From Tahibacter amnicola (GTDB lineage Bacteria > Pseudomonadota > Gammaproteobacteria > Xanthomonadales > Rhodanobacteraceae): DNA of 64,000 bases. The translations under genes were made by a program, and so were the position numbers. Positions 17,858-29,100 of the stretch are shown here, one piece after another. The notes beneath the pieces are model-generated. The model ran no database searches. It was given only the letters and a program-made list of their open reading frames with translations, and was not told where the DNA came from. Numbering within the stretch: position 1 is the stretch's first letter; each line of letters begins with the position of its first letter. Location: the NCBI RefSeq assembly GCF_025398735.1, contig NZ_CP104694.1:4241001-4305000 (forward strand). The letters run 5' to 3'.

Positions 17858-18496
17858 ATGACGCCGCGAATACAACGTGACGATGCGCGTCCGCGCGCCG
17901 TCAGCCGGGGCCGCGCCTACGTGTACGTGGCGCCCTGCCGTTTCGAGGACATCCTCAAGCTGGGGTTCTCCCGCGACCCGCTGGACCGTTTCCAGACACT
18001 GCACCGCCGATACTACGAGTTCTTCGACCTCGATCGCGCCCTGCTCATCGAACTGGATTCGGTCAAGGAAGCCCGGGGTATCGAACAGCGCCTGGGATCC
18101 GGGATTATCGCCCATAGTGCGCCGGCACCGCTAATCATCCCACCCGGAGCCGCGGGCCATACCGAATGGTACCGGGGCGCCTATGACGTGCTGGCAGGTG
18201 GTGGCGTCGCAGACTGCCTGCGGGAGGGCCATACGGTTCACGTTCCGGTGGCGCCGTGGCTGCGTCACCGTCTCCTGCAGCAGGGCGACCGTCTGTACGG
18301 CTGGTGCGATCAGATGCTCGACGCCATCGGCCAGCACGGCGGGGACAACTCACCCGCCGTACCACTGGCCCCCTTGGAGAGGACGTTGGTCGACGCGCTG
18401 GATGCCTACGCGGCCCTCGACATCCCGCTGGCCCCGCTGGTGACGCCGCGGATCCTCAACTGGCATGCGACGGCGCGACGACGATCACGTGCTTAG
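17858..18496 (+). CDS. GIY-YIG (T5orf172-like) nuclease-family protein
   Basis: A 212-residue protein. Near the N-terminus AYVYVAPCRFEDILKLGFSRDPLDRFQTLH corresponds to the GIY-YIG core as found in the T5orf172/Mug113 subgroup (Y-V-Y then K-x-G-x-S-x-x-P-x-x-R). The remaining 150 residues, including RHRLLQQGDRLYGWCDQMLDAIGQH, are not recognised. No HTH or methylase partner is adjacent, so this is not an obvious restriction system. Active-site completeness cannot be judged by eye. Its 3' end overlaps the small minus-strand gene by 12 bases. Confidence 0.65.
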   Translation: MTPRIQRDDARPRAVSRGRAYVYVAPCRFEDILKLGFSRDPLDRFQTLHRRYYEFFDLDRALLIELDSVKEARGIEQRLGSGIIAHSAPAPLIIPPGAAGHTEWYRGAYDVLAGGGVADCLREGHTVHVPVAPWLRHRLLQQGDRLYGWCDQMLDAIGQHGGDNSPAVPLAPLERTLVDALDAYAALDIPLAPLVTPRILNWHATARRRSRA

Positions 18497-18706
18497 GGAA
18501 CTGGTCGCCGTCATCGAGTCCACTTCGTCGCGAATCAGCATGTAGTCGGCCGGAGTGAGCAGTCCGTCCCGCCACAGGGCGTTCGCGCGTTTGAAGATCT
18601 CGTTTCCGACGCGGTACTTCGCGCCTTGTTCCAGTTCCTTGGTCAGCTGGCGTCGCAGCATCATCAATTCCGACATTGTCTGAGCAGTTGCACGTGGCGA
18701 TTGCAT
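18485..18706 (-). CDS. Small hypothetical protein
   Basis: 73 residues, or 63 if the inner ATG at 18676 (MSELMMLRRQLTKELEQGAKYR) is used. Charged and helical, with RVGNEIFKRANALWRDGLLTPADYMLIRDEVDSM towards the end, which resembles small coiled regulatory or adaptor proteins but matches no family I know. The upstream 100 bases (18707-18807) are unusually AT-rich for this window and include a T7 run and TATATA, suitable for a promoter on this strand. Confidence 0.5.
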   Translation of the reverse strand: MQSPRATAQTMSELMMLRRQLTKELEQGAKYRVGNEIFKRANALWRDGLLTPADYMLIRDEVDSMTATSSLST

Positions 18707-18807
18707 GGCGGCTTCTTCGATTGGATGAAAATTGGTTTCCCGTTATATACAACTACTTTTTTATCACTACTCCAACGTAAACAGCCCCAACACAACTGCA
18801 AGATCAA

Positions 18808-19353
18808 TCAGGCCGGCAGTTGGCCGGAGCCAAACGCCGGCTTTCCGGTACCCGGGGAATGCTCGGACTGCAGCAGCAGATAGTCGATCCGGCGCACCAT
18901 CGCGGCGGCAAACACGTCACCCCGGCTGAGGGCGAGCATCCGATGCAGCCGTGGCAGCATCTCTTCCAGGCCTGCGCGGGTCGTGCAACGGTCAAGCTTC
19001 AAGGTGAAGAAGAAGGCGCGCAGCCCCAGTGCCGCGTGGGCGATGCAGCCCATGAACTGCCGCGCCATCTGCAATGGCGTCGCAGTCGGTCCGATCACCT
19101 CCGCCACGCCCGCCATGGCGACGCAGGCCGTATCGAATCCGTCGACAAGGCGGACAAGGCCGCGTTTCTCGAGATTTCGCAACGCCTGCTCCACATCGCC
19201 CAGAGCCTGGAACTGTTCACGGACATCCTGCACGGTGAGACTGCCCTGCAACGAGAGCAACAGCGCGCGACTGGCCGGACGCAGGCGCTGGCGCCGGTTC
19301 ATTGCTTCGCGCTGGCCTTCCACGGTGCGGATGGGAATCCACTGGCTGTTCAT
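18808..19353 (-). CDS. Hypothetical protein with winged-helix-like N-terminus
   Basis: 181 residues. The start at 19353 has AGGAGG five to eight bases upstream, which is decisive against the longer frame reaching 19821. Residues 25-70 (SRALLLSLQGSLTVQDVREQF, LGDVEQALRNLEKRGLVRLVDG) have the helix-helix-wing rhythm of a winged helix, as found in MarR/PadR-like or FIST-linked proteins. The rest is helical (QFMGCIAHAALGLRAFFFTLKL). Divergent from the GGDEF-EAL sensor gene 340 bases away, so it may be part of the same signalling unit. Function unknown. Confidence 0.6.
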   Translation of the reverse strand: MNSQWIPIRTVEGQREAMNRRQRLRPASRALLLSLQGSLTVQDVREQFQALGDVEQALRNLEKRGLVRLVDGFDTACVAMAGVAEVIGPTATPLQMARQFMGCIAHAALGLRAFFFTLKLDRCTTRAGLEEMLPRLHRMLALSRGDVFAAAMVRRIDYLLLQSEHSPGTGKPAFGSGQLPA

Positions 19354-19693
19354 GGCGTCCTCCTGGCAGATGTCGCGTCGTCGTTCAGTCGGTCGGGAGG
19401 GTTTTCCGGCGCCGCCGTGCCGGTTTCCCGTCACCGTCACCCGTCCACCCGCCGAAATAGCCCGTCGTTTCAGCGGTTTAGAACCATCAACCCGACCGGG
19501 TCGGAAGGGATAGAGCATCAACAATGCCAACGGCCCAGCCCGCCCCTGGAGGTCCTTGTGGCCCCGCCCTGGGGTGGAGCGCTTCTTGCTCTGGCGGAGG
19601 AAGAGGTTCACTCTCGGGCCCGTGTGCGCCGAGTGTTTCGTTTTCCCGTTGTCTCGAATATGCAGGTAGACGATCCCGGAAAATAGCCACGAT
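19354..19693. promoter_or_regulatory. Divergent intergenic region with palindrome
   Basis: 340 bases between the divergent wing-helix-like gene and the GGDEF-EAL gene. No credible gene on either strand. It holds a perfect odd palindrome CCGACC-G-GGTCGG at 19492-19504, a candidate operator, and moderately AT-rich stretches around 19460-19490 and 19640-19680 where promoters could lie. No clear -35/-10 pair was identified. Confidence 0.35.
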
Positions 19694-22600
19694 ATGGAAC
19701 GCCGACTGGTCCGTTTCGCCGCGCGACTGACGCCCGCGAGTGTCCTCGGGATTTCCGTGCCGGTCGCCCTGCTGGTTTTCATTCTGTCCTGGCTGCGTGC
19801 CATGACTGCACAGGACGCCATCGAGGATGCGTTGCTGCGCCATCAGCGCCTGATCCAGATCTGCCAGGAAACGGAACTGCAGCTGGTCCGCGCCCATTTA
19901 CAGGACGCAAGGCCCTGGAATAGCACCACGGATGCCATCGAGCCACCCTCCGAGCGGCGCGCCGCGTCCTTCGCGATCGCGCCGCTGCGAGACGGACTAC
20001 GGCACGAAGGCGAGTTCGCCACGCTACTGGAGCGACTGGAATCGCAACTGGCCGGTTACGAATCGAGCACGGCCAAGTCTGCTGAACTGTTGGCCCGACT
20101 GGGCGGCCGCGAGACGGGCATTGCCCAGGAACTGCGCCTGGCCTACGAGGCGCTGGAGTTGGCACTGCGCAGCGCACGTCACGATCGTCTGCTGCTGGAT
20201 GCGTATCGTCTGCGCCGGGCCGAGCGCGATTTCGCGACACTGGGCGGCGATGCGTACGTGGAAGTTTTCCAGCAGATGCGGGCACAGTTGCTGGCCGACA
20301 CCCAGGCCCCGGAGGTGCGCGACCTGGTACCGTCTGGTACGCAGCAGCTGCTGCAAACCTACTCGGATGCATTCGACCGCTATGTCGCTGTTTCTCTGCA
20401 ACTGGCTGCCACTCGAACGGAGCGTGACGCACACGTCCGGGCTGCGGACGAGACGCTGCAGTCACTGGCTGGCTCACTGCGCGAGCGCGCAGGTGAACTC
20501 ACCAGCACGCTGGCTCACGAGCGGGCCAATCTCCTGCCGGGTGCAGGGTTCGCCGGTCTGGCCACGCTCTGGGTTGGACTCGCACTGACCGGCCTGTGCG
20601 CCTGGGCGCGGCAGCGGGCACCGGCGCGGCGGATCATCGCCAGTGGCGAAGTGGCCGCACTGGGTCCACCACAGCTTGCCCCCCGCCAGGATCGGGACGA
20701 ACCTCCCGGCAGCGCCAGCCGGGCGATGCAGCTGCTCTCGGAATGCAGCCACGCCCTCGTGCATTCGGTATCCGAGCAGGAGCTCATCACGGCGACGCTG
20801 CATCGTATCGTGCATATCGGCGGCTACGTCGCAGCGTGGTCCGGCGAGTGGTCCGGCGAGGGTGGCGCGTTCCGCGCGGTCAGCTACGTTTCTGCAAGCA
20901 ATGACGCGCTGGCGGCCGATTACACGATCGACGTCCAGGATGACTACAGCACGAGTCCGACGGCCAACGCCATCCGCCGCGGGCAGTTCGTCGTCACCAG
21001 TGGCGTCGCGGCAGCAGTCGATACCGAGTCGTGGTTCGAGCGGGCGGCGCAGCACGGCATCCGCGCCGCGATCTCGCTGCCGCTGCGCCAGGCCGGCGCG
21101 ATCTCCGGCGTGCTGGTGATCTATTCGCGCGACGCCGACGTCTTCACCACGACCGAGATCGAACTGCTCGCGGAACTGGCCGATGACCTGGCGTTCGGCA
21201 CCCGCACCTTCCGGGAGCGCGAAGACCGCCAGCGTGTCGAGGCACAACTGGACTACCAGTCCCACTACGACGAACTGACCGGCCTGCCAAACCGCAACTC
21301 CTATGCCGACCGCATGCGCGAGCTGCTGCGCACCGCGAAAGCGGAAAACCGGCTGGTTGCCCTGCTCAACATGGGCCTGGAGAAGCTCCGCTCCGTCAAT
21401 GACAACATCGGCGCCGAATCGGGCAACTCGCTCCTTCGCCAGGTCACCGAACGGCTCCGTTCCACGCTCGACCCGGACGCCTTCCTCGCGCGCATCGGGG
21501 GCGACCGCTTTGCCGTCGTACTCGACAACGTGCGCGACGAACAACAGGCCGCCGATATCGCGCGTCGCCTGCTGGCCGCCGTCATGGCGCCGATGCACCT
21601 GGGCGGTCGCGAGTACTATCCCAACGCCTGTGTCGGTGTCAGCCTGTTCCCGCGCGACGGCGAGGACGCGCAGATCCTGATCCGCAATGCCGCCAGCGCG
21701 ATGCTCGCGGCACGCGAGATCGGCGGCGGCAGTGTAAGCTTCTACGATCCGCTCAGTGGTGACCGCGAATCCGCCGGTTTCGCGCTGGAAACGGCGCTGC
21801 GCGGCGCGATGGAACGGCATGAGTTCGTGCTGCACTTCCAGGCCAAGGCCGATCTTGCGACCGGCCGCATCTGCGGCGCCGAAGCGCTGGTTCGCTGGCA
21901 ACACCCGACCTGGGGCATCCTGCTGCCCGGCAAGTTTATCGGACTGGCTGAAGAAACCGGCCTGATTGGGCCGCTTGGCGCCTGGATCATCAACGATGTG
22001 TGCCGTCAGATTGCCACCTGGCGCCGCATGGGACTGCCGGATTGTCCCATCTCGGTCAACCTCTCACCGCGACAGTTCCGCCAGGATGATCTGGTCCGGA
22101 CCGTGCGTGAAGCGCTGGCGCTGCATCAGGTCGATGCACACCTGCTGGAACTGGAGCTCACCGAAAGCGCGGTGATGCACGACCTGGGCACGGCCATCGC
22201 GACGCTACGCGCGCTCAAAGCCGTCGGCGTGCGCTGTTCGCTCGACGATTTCGGCACCGGCCATTCTTCGCTCAACTACCTCAAGCATTTCCCGATCGAT
22301 CGGGTAAAGATCGACCAGTCCTTCGTGCGCGACATCACCAGTGAGCCCGGTAGCGCCGCCATCTGCGGTGCCGTCATCGGCATCGCGCACAATCTGAATC
22401 TGAAGGTCGTCGCCGAGGGCGTCGAGACCGAGGCGCAGGCGAGCTATCTGCGCCGCTGCCGCTGCGACGAAATCCAGGGTCATTTCTTCAGTCCGGCTGT
22501 TCCGCCGGACGATTTCATCCAGCAGATGCGGCGCCGCACCTCGCTCAGCCTCCCGGTCTACAAGCCCGGTCCGCGCACCCTGCTGATCGTTGACGACGAG

Positions 22601-22963
22601 ACCAACATCCTCACCTCCCTGCAGCGCGTTCTGCGCGACGAGGGCTATGACATCCTGATCGCCGACGGGGCTGCCAAGGGACTGGACATCCTGGCAACAC
22701 GGGAAGTGCACGTCGTACTGACTGACCAGCGCATGCCCGAAATGAGCGGGACGGAATTTCTCTCACGTGTTCGCACGCTGTACCCCGGCACGGTACGACT
22801 GGTGCTGTCCGGCTATGCCGACCTCGACACGGTCATCGCCTCCGTCAACCGCGGCACCGTGTTCCGCTTCCTCACCAAGCCCTGTCGTGAGGATGTTCTT
22901 CTCAATCACCTGCGTGACGCCTTCCGCCACTACGAGCTGGAAGCGGCACAACGCGCCGTGTGA
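19694..22963 (+). CDS. Membrane GAF-GGDEF(degenerate)-EAL-REC c-di-GMP signalling protein
   Basis: 1089 residues. Two transmembrane segments (about 17-37 and 283-302) enclose a helical periplasmic sensor domain. Then come a GAF domain (about 345-505), a GGDEF domain (about 520-675) whose signature is GGDRF at residue 602, an EAL domain (about 690-930) and a C-terminal receiver domain (about 960-1080). The Glu-to-Arg change in the GGDEF signature predicts no cyclase activity. The EAL side is intact: EALVRW at 730, NLSPRQF, ELTESAVM, DDFGTGHSS, KIDQSFV and EGVET, so a c-di-GMP phosphodiesterase is predicted. The receiver has the DDE acidic pocket, Asp1011 in LTDQRMPEMSG and Lys in LTKP, so it should be phosphorylated by a partner kinase that is not in this window. 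A receiver at the C-terminal end of an EAL protein is unusual. Confidence 0.92.
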   Translation: MERRLVRFAARLTPASVLGISVPVALLVFILSWLRAMTAQDAIEDALLRHQRLIQICQETELQLVRAHLQDARPWNSTTDAIEPPSERRAASFAIAPLRDGLRHEGEFATLLERLESQLAGYESSTAKSAELLARLGGRETGIAQELRLAYEALELALRSARHDRLLLDAYRLRRAERDFATLGGDAYVEVFQQMRAQLLADTQAPEVRDLVPSGTQQLLQTYSDAFDRYVAVSLQLAATRTERDAHVRAADETLQSLAGSLRERAGELTSTLAHERANLLPGAGFAGLATLWVGLALTGLCAWARQRAPARRIIASGEVAALGPPQLAPRQDRDEPPGSASRAMQLLSECSHALVHSVSEQELITATLHRIVHIGGYVAAWSGEWSGEGGAFRAVSYVSASNDALAADYTIDVQDDYSTSPTANAIRRGQFVVTSGVAAAVDTESWFERAAQHGIRAAISLPLRQAGAISGVLVIYSRDADVFTTTEIELLAELADDLAFGTRTFREREDRQRVEAQLDYQSHYDELTGLPNRNSYADRMRELLRTAKAENRLVALLNMGLEKLRSVNDNIGAESGNSLLRQVTERLRSTLDPDAFLARIGGDRFAVVLDNVRDEQQAADIARRLLAAVMAPMHLGGREYYPNACVGVSLFPRDGEDAQILIRNAASAMLAAREIGGGSVSFYDPLSGDRESAGFALETALRGAMERHEFVLHFQAKADLATGRICGAEALVRWQHPTWGILLPGKFIGLAEETGLIGPLGAWIINDVCRQIATWRRMGLPDCPISVNLSPRQFRQDDLVRTVREALALHQVDAHLLELELTESAVMHDLGTAIATLRALKAVGVRCSLDDFGTGHSSLNYLKHFPIDRVKIDQSFVRDITSEPGSAAICGAVIGIAHNLNLKVVAEGVETEAQASYLRRCRCDEIQGHFFSPAVPPDDFIQQMRRRTSLSLPVYKPGPRTLLIVDDETNILTSLQRVLRDEGYDILIADGAAKGLDILATREVHVVLTDQRMPEMSGTEFLSRVRTLYPGTVRLVLSGYADLDTVIASVNRGTVFRFLTKPCREDVLLNHLRDAFRHYELEAAQRAV

Positions 22964-23186
22964 GCTGGCAACCTCGACAGGTACGGAAACTGCATATCGT
23001 CGAGGCCGCTGTCGCCGTATCGCGACCGATGGCCGAACGCCCTTCGATTCGTATAGATTTTGATCCACTGTGTCCTGGCCCTGCTGTCACCGGGTGTCAT
23101 CGGCGACTGCAGGGGGCGGCGGCCCGCTGCCGAAGTATTCCCGTATCTGCTGTTGAGCACGAACGAACCCTAACCGAGGTCGTTGC

Positions 23187-26100
23187 ATGCATATCTCAGC
23201 CTGGCGTGCCCGTCAATTTTCCGCCGCTTTCTGGCTCTTCCTGTTGGCAATACTGATTTTCGGTCCATCCGGTACCGCTTACGCCACGCTCACCGCGTCA
23301 CCACTCACCTGGAACATCATCGGCCTCGACAGCAACTCGCCAACGAGCGGGCCGCGCCACTTTCCGGTTGGCGCTCGCGTCTGCAGCAATGTCGCAACCA
23401 CCAATGTCTCGGTGAACTTCGTCTGGGATTCAGCCAACGCCAACGTCAACCTGCGCCCCGGCAGCCTGTCGACGATCAACCTGCCCTCCATCGCTGCCGG
23501 CGGCTGCGCTGACGCGTATTTTGAAGTCGAGGTCAACACCGTCGCCGCGGCGTACGACACGACGCGGCGCTACCACATCACCGCAACGGATGGATCCGGC
23601 ACGGCGTCCACGCCAACGCCGCGCGAGCTGTATGTCGAGCACCTGATCTCTCAGAACCGCAACGCCATCACCGACGTGAAATATGGGCCGAACCCGCTGA
23701 GCCTCACCTCGGTGGCAGCGGGTGGCACGATGACATTGCTCGTTGGCAACACCTACACCATCGAGCTCGTCGGTGGCACCGCGACCCAGGGCTACGAACA
23801 GTTCGAAGCCTTCATCAATTTCCCGAACACGGTGTTCCAGGTTCTCGCTGTCACCACGACCTACGCCGCCAATTCATCGGTCTATGTCGCGAACCCGAAC
23901 GACAAGCTGTACGCCGATGCCTGCCTGTGGGAGAACGATCCGAACAGCCCGAACTACCGGGCCTGTGTCGGTGTCGCCGGTAAGACGGGCGGAAGCCCGG
24001 TTACGACGCGCTACACCGTGCGTATCATCAGCGGCGGCGGTACCACGCAGACGCTCAATACGCTGCTCTACGATTTCTCGGGTAGCAGCTTCCACTACAA
24101 CGCCGACTACACCACTGGCGCACGCATCGCTGCCATCGTCGACCCCGCCGCTTCGACGATCAGCAAGAGCTTCAGTCCCAATCCCGCCAATATCAACGGC
24201 GTGTCCGTCCTGACGGTCACGCTGACCAATCCCAACGGCGCACCGCTGGGCGGCTACAACTTCGTCGACAACCTGCCCGCCGGGCTGACCATCGCCAATC
24301 CTCCCTCGCCAAGCACGGCCGGCTGCGGGACGCCGACGTTCACGCCCGTCGCGGGCGCCTCCAGCTTCAGTTTTGCCAACGGCACGCTCGCCGCGAACAG
24401 CAGCTGCGTCATCAAGCTCAACGTCACGCCGTCGATGACCGGCACACTCACGAACACCACGAGCAACCTCTTCATCGGCTCGCTCGATACCGGGCACTCA
24501 GCGACAGCGAACCTGACCGTCAACACGGCACCCCCCAATGGTTCCGGCCTGTGCGGTGCATTGATGGCGCGCTGGAATTTCCCGACGGGAATGAGCACTA
24601 CCGCCCCCGTTGCGACAACAGCCAATGTCACCGCTGCGGCATTTGCGGGCGCCGGAATCGCCCCTGTGTTCAGTTCCAACGACAACACCGTGACGCCAGC
24701 CGGAACGGGCTCGTGGGGTTCCAATGGTGCCATCGATACCAATCCCACGTTATCGACCAGCACGAACGACTATTTCGAATTCGCCCTGGACACGACCGGA
24801 TTCACCTCGGTAAACCTGCAGTTCGACGCCTTGTACAAGACAGCGAATGGCCCGAAGGGACTGGCGGTGTACTACGGCACCTCCCCCACACCACCAGGCG
24901 CATCCGTCTTCAGCAACGCCACGGCGCTGTCGACGGCAAACGCCTGGTCGACCTTCGGCGCGGGCGGGACCATCGCCTTCAATTCCGGGCTCAACCCTAC
25001 CGGCAACACGTACTTCCGGATCTATGCCTTCAATGCCGGCAACTCCAATTCCGGCTCTGATATCAATATCGACAATGTGATCTTCACCGGTTGTGGACCG
25101 GCCGTGAAACCCACGCTCAGCAAGGCGTTCTCGCCCAATCCGATCGCGGTCAATGCCGCCACCACGCTCACCTTTACGCTGACGAACACCAACACGACCG
25201 CCCTGACCGGCGCCAGCTTCTCCGACACCCTGCCGGCCGGCCTGCAAGTGGCCGCCACACCGGTAGCTTCGACAACCTGCGGCGGATCACCAACCTGGGC
25301 GCCGGCCGCCGGCGCAACCACATTGACCTTCGGCCAGCCGACGGGCGCCACTATTCCAGCCGGCAGCTCGTGCACGGTGTCGGTGAATGTCACTGCAACA
25401 ACCGCCGGTCCCAAGAACAACGTCAGCGGCTTCCTGACCAGCACCGAGAGCGGTACCAACACCACCAGCGTCGCATCAGCCACACTCGGCGTCCTGCTGC
25501 CGCCCGTGCTGAGCAAACGGTTCAGCGCCTCGCCGATTCTCGCGGGAACCAGCTCGGTGCTGGTGTTCCACATCGACAATCCCAATCAGGACAGCGCGCT
25601 CAGTGGCATTGCCTTCAGTGACAGCTACCCGGCCGGGCTGACCAATGCCGCACTGCCAGCCGTCAGCAACACCTGCGGCGGCAGCGTCGTGGCAAATCCG
25701 GGTGGCAACAGCATCGCGCTGTCATCCGCCGGGCCCTTGGCCGGCGGCGCACGCTGCAGCGTGAGCGTGACGGTCACCGCCGCATCACCCGGCACGCTCA
25801 ACAACACCAGCGGCAATGTCTCGCATGTGATCAACGCCACCACGGTCAACGGCAATACCGCCGCCGACACGCTGGTCGTCACGGCACCGGATCCGTCGAT
25901 CAGCCTGATCAAGCAGGTGGGCAGCAGCGCTTCGGGCCCGTGGCTGACGTTCCTTCCGGTCACGGCGGGCGCGCCCGTGTACTACCGTTTCACGCTGGAG
26001 AACACGGGCGATGTGCCGCTGAGCCCCATCAGTGTCACCGACGACACGCTGGACGTTTCCAGCTGCAATGCGACGTGGGCCGCCGCTACGCTGCCCGTGG

Positions 26101-29100
26101 CCGTGGCGGCCAACGAAAACCATATCGTCAGCTGCGTCGTGGGGCCGGTGACGAGTACGGCGGGAAGTCACACCAATATCGCCACGGGTTCGGGCACCTA
26201 CAGCGGCACGCCCTACGCCTCTGCACCCGATTCCGCCACTTACGGCACCACCGGGCTCACCCTCGCCAAGAGCGCGACCCAGACCGACTTCAGCGGCGTG
26301 GGCGACGTGCTCAGTTACACCTATCTTGTGACCAATTCGGGTTTTGCCCCGCTGGCGCAGCCGGTCACCATTACCGACGACAAGACCACTGCCACCTGTC
26401 CGGCCGTCACCACCGTCGGAGACCTGGATGCGTTCCTGGATCCCGGGGAATCAATCACCTGTACCGCGAGCTACACCGTGATCGCGGCCGACGTGACCGC
26501 CAAACAGGTGACCAATATCGCCACGGCCACGGCAGGCGGCGTCACCTCGCCCAGCAGCACCGTCACGGTGCCCCTGCGCCCGGACCTCACCGTCGCCAAG
26601 ACGAACAACACCAGCGGAACCGGCAGCGTGGGAACGCCGTTCACCTGGGTGGTCACGGTCACCAACGCCGCCAGCGCCGGTGGCGTCACGATTCCAGCCA
26701 CCACCACGCTTCTGGTCGATGACCTCCCGACCACCGGCGCGACCTATGGCGTCTCACCCACGGCGACGAACGCCGGTGGTACGACGGGAACCATCAGCTG
26801 CAGCGGCACGACGACGGTCACCTGCACCGCCAGCACCAGCGTCACGCTGCCCGCCGGCGGCTCCTTCGCCGTCACGATTACCGTCACCCCTTCGGCCACC
26901 GGTTCACTGGATAATCCGCGAAGCGGTGGCACCTGCCGGGCCGATTCGGGCTTGGCCGTGACCGAGATCAGCGACGCCAACAACGACTGCCCGCCCAACA
27001 CCGTCACTATCGCGGCGCTGCCGCAGCTGTCGATCAACAAAGTCGCCAATGCAGCCAATTTCGTGGCCGGAACGCAGGGCAGCTACACGCTAACAGTGCA
27101 TAACGGAGGACTGGCGGCGAGCAGCGGCACGATCACGGTCGCCGATGCACTGCCAACGGGCCTGAGCGTGCCGGACGGCGCCGTCGCCACCAGCGGCGCC
27201 CAGGGCGCAGACTGGACCTGCACCGCCAGCAGCAACGTGATCACCTGCACCAGCACCACGCCACTCGCTGCCAGCGCTGACAGTATCTTTGCATTCACCG
27301 TCGACGTGGCACCGGATGCGCCGGCAAACGTCACCAATCCGGTCACCGTCGCCGGCGGCGGCGATCCGGGCTGCCCGCTCGCCACACCGTGTCCGGACCC
27401 CACGCCCCCGACCACGCCGGTCACGCGCACCACGGCGTTGAGCGTGACCAAGTCCGACGGCTCGGCCACATATACGCCCGGCGCCGGAGCCACCTATGTC
27501 ATCACCGTGACCAACCTGGGGCCGTCGAGCGCCGCCAGTCTCTCGGTGAGCGACACCCTTCCCGCAGGTGTCACGCTGTCGGGATCCCCCACTTGCGTGG
27601 TCACCGGAACGGCGGCCTGCGGCACGCTTGCCGGTTCCACGGGCAGCGGCACCTTCACGGTCAGCGGCGCCATCCTGGCACCGGGAGCCGGCAACAGCCT
27701 GAGCTATTCCGTGCCGGTGAGTTTCGCCGCGGGCCTGACGACAAATCCCCTTGTGAACACCGTGACCGTCAGCGATCCGGGCGACAGCACCCCCGATTCG
27801 GCCTCCGACTCGGACGCCCTCGACGCGGTGACAGGCCTGGCCGTGAACAAGACCAACGGCCAGGTGATCTACACGCCAGGCACCACGGCCACCTTTACCG
27901 TGACGGTCACCAATGCCGGTCCCAGCGACGCGACCGGCGTGACCGTGAGCGATCCGCTGCCGGCCGGCATCACGCTGACGGCAGCACCCACCTGCGTCGC
28001 TGCCGGCTCCGCCAGCTGCGGGACGCTCAGCGGAACCACGGGCGGATCGACGTTCGGCGCAACCGGCGCCAGCATCGCCGCCGGGGCCGGCAACAGCCTG
28101 ACCTATTCGGCACCGGTGCAGTACGCCTCGGGCATGACGACCAATCCGCTGGTCAACACCGTCACCGTCACCGGCCCTGACAATCCGTCGGCCGTCACCG
28201 CCACCGACTCGGACACGCTGCTGGGTGTCAGCGGCCTGACCATCGCCAAGAGCGACGGCAGCGAAACCTACACGCCCGGCGGAACCGCGACGTACACCCT
28301 GGTTGTCGCCAACGCCGGACCGTCGGATGCCACGGCAATCAGCATCACCGACACGCTGCCCGGCGGTGTGACGCTCTCGGGCACGCCTTCGTGCTCCGCA
28401 ACCGGTAGCGCCTTCTGCGGCACCATTACGGCCACCGTCGGCTCGCCGAACTTCGCGGTCGCCAATGCCATCGTCGTGGCGGGTGCCGGCAACAGCCTGA
28501 GCTATTCCCTGCCCGTGCAGTTCGCCCCGGACCTCACCACTAACCCGCTGGTCAACAGCGCCACGGTCAGCGATCCGGGCGATCCCACCCCGGACACGGG
28601 CACCGACAGCAATACGCCTGACCCGCTCACGGCACTGCAGTTGACCAAATCCGACGGCGCCACGCAGTACACGCCGGGCGCCACGGCAACCTACACGCTG
28701 GTGCTGACCAATGCCGGTCCCAGTACAGCCACCGCCGCAACAATTGCCGACAACCTGCCCGCGGGCGTGACCCTGACGGCGCCGCCCACGTGCAGCGCAT
28801 CGGGCAACGCCACCTGCGGGACGATGAGCGGCACCGTCGGCGGCAGCGTCGTCGGCATGAGCAACGGCAGTGTCGGCACCGACGTGGGCGACCAGTTGAC
28901 GATCACCGTCCCCGTGGCGTTTGCCGGCAATCTCACCGTCAATCCCCTGGTCAACACGGCGACCGCGACGGACCCGAACGATCCGGACGGCAGCTCCGCC
29001 ATCGACAGCAATACCTTGCTGGGCCAGTCTGGACTGAGCATCACCAAGGACGACGCCAGCGCGACCTACACGCCGGGCGGCACCGCCACCTACGTGATCG

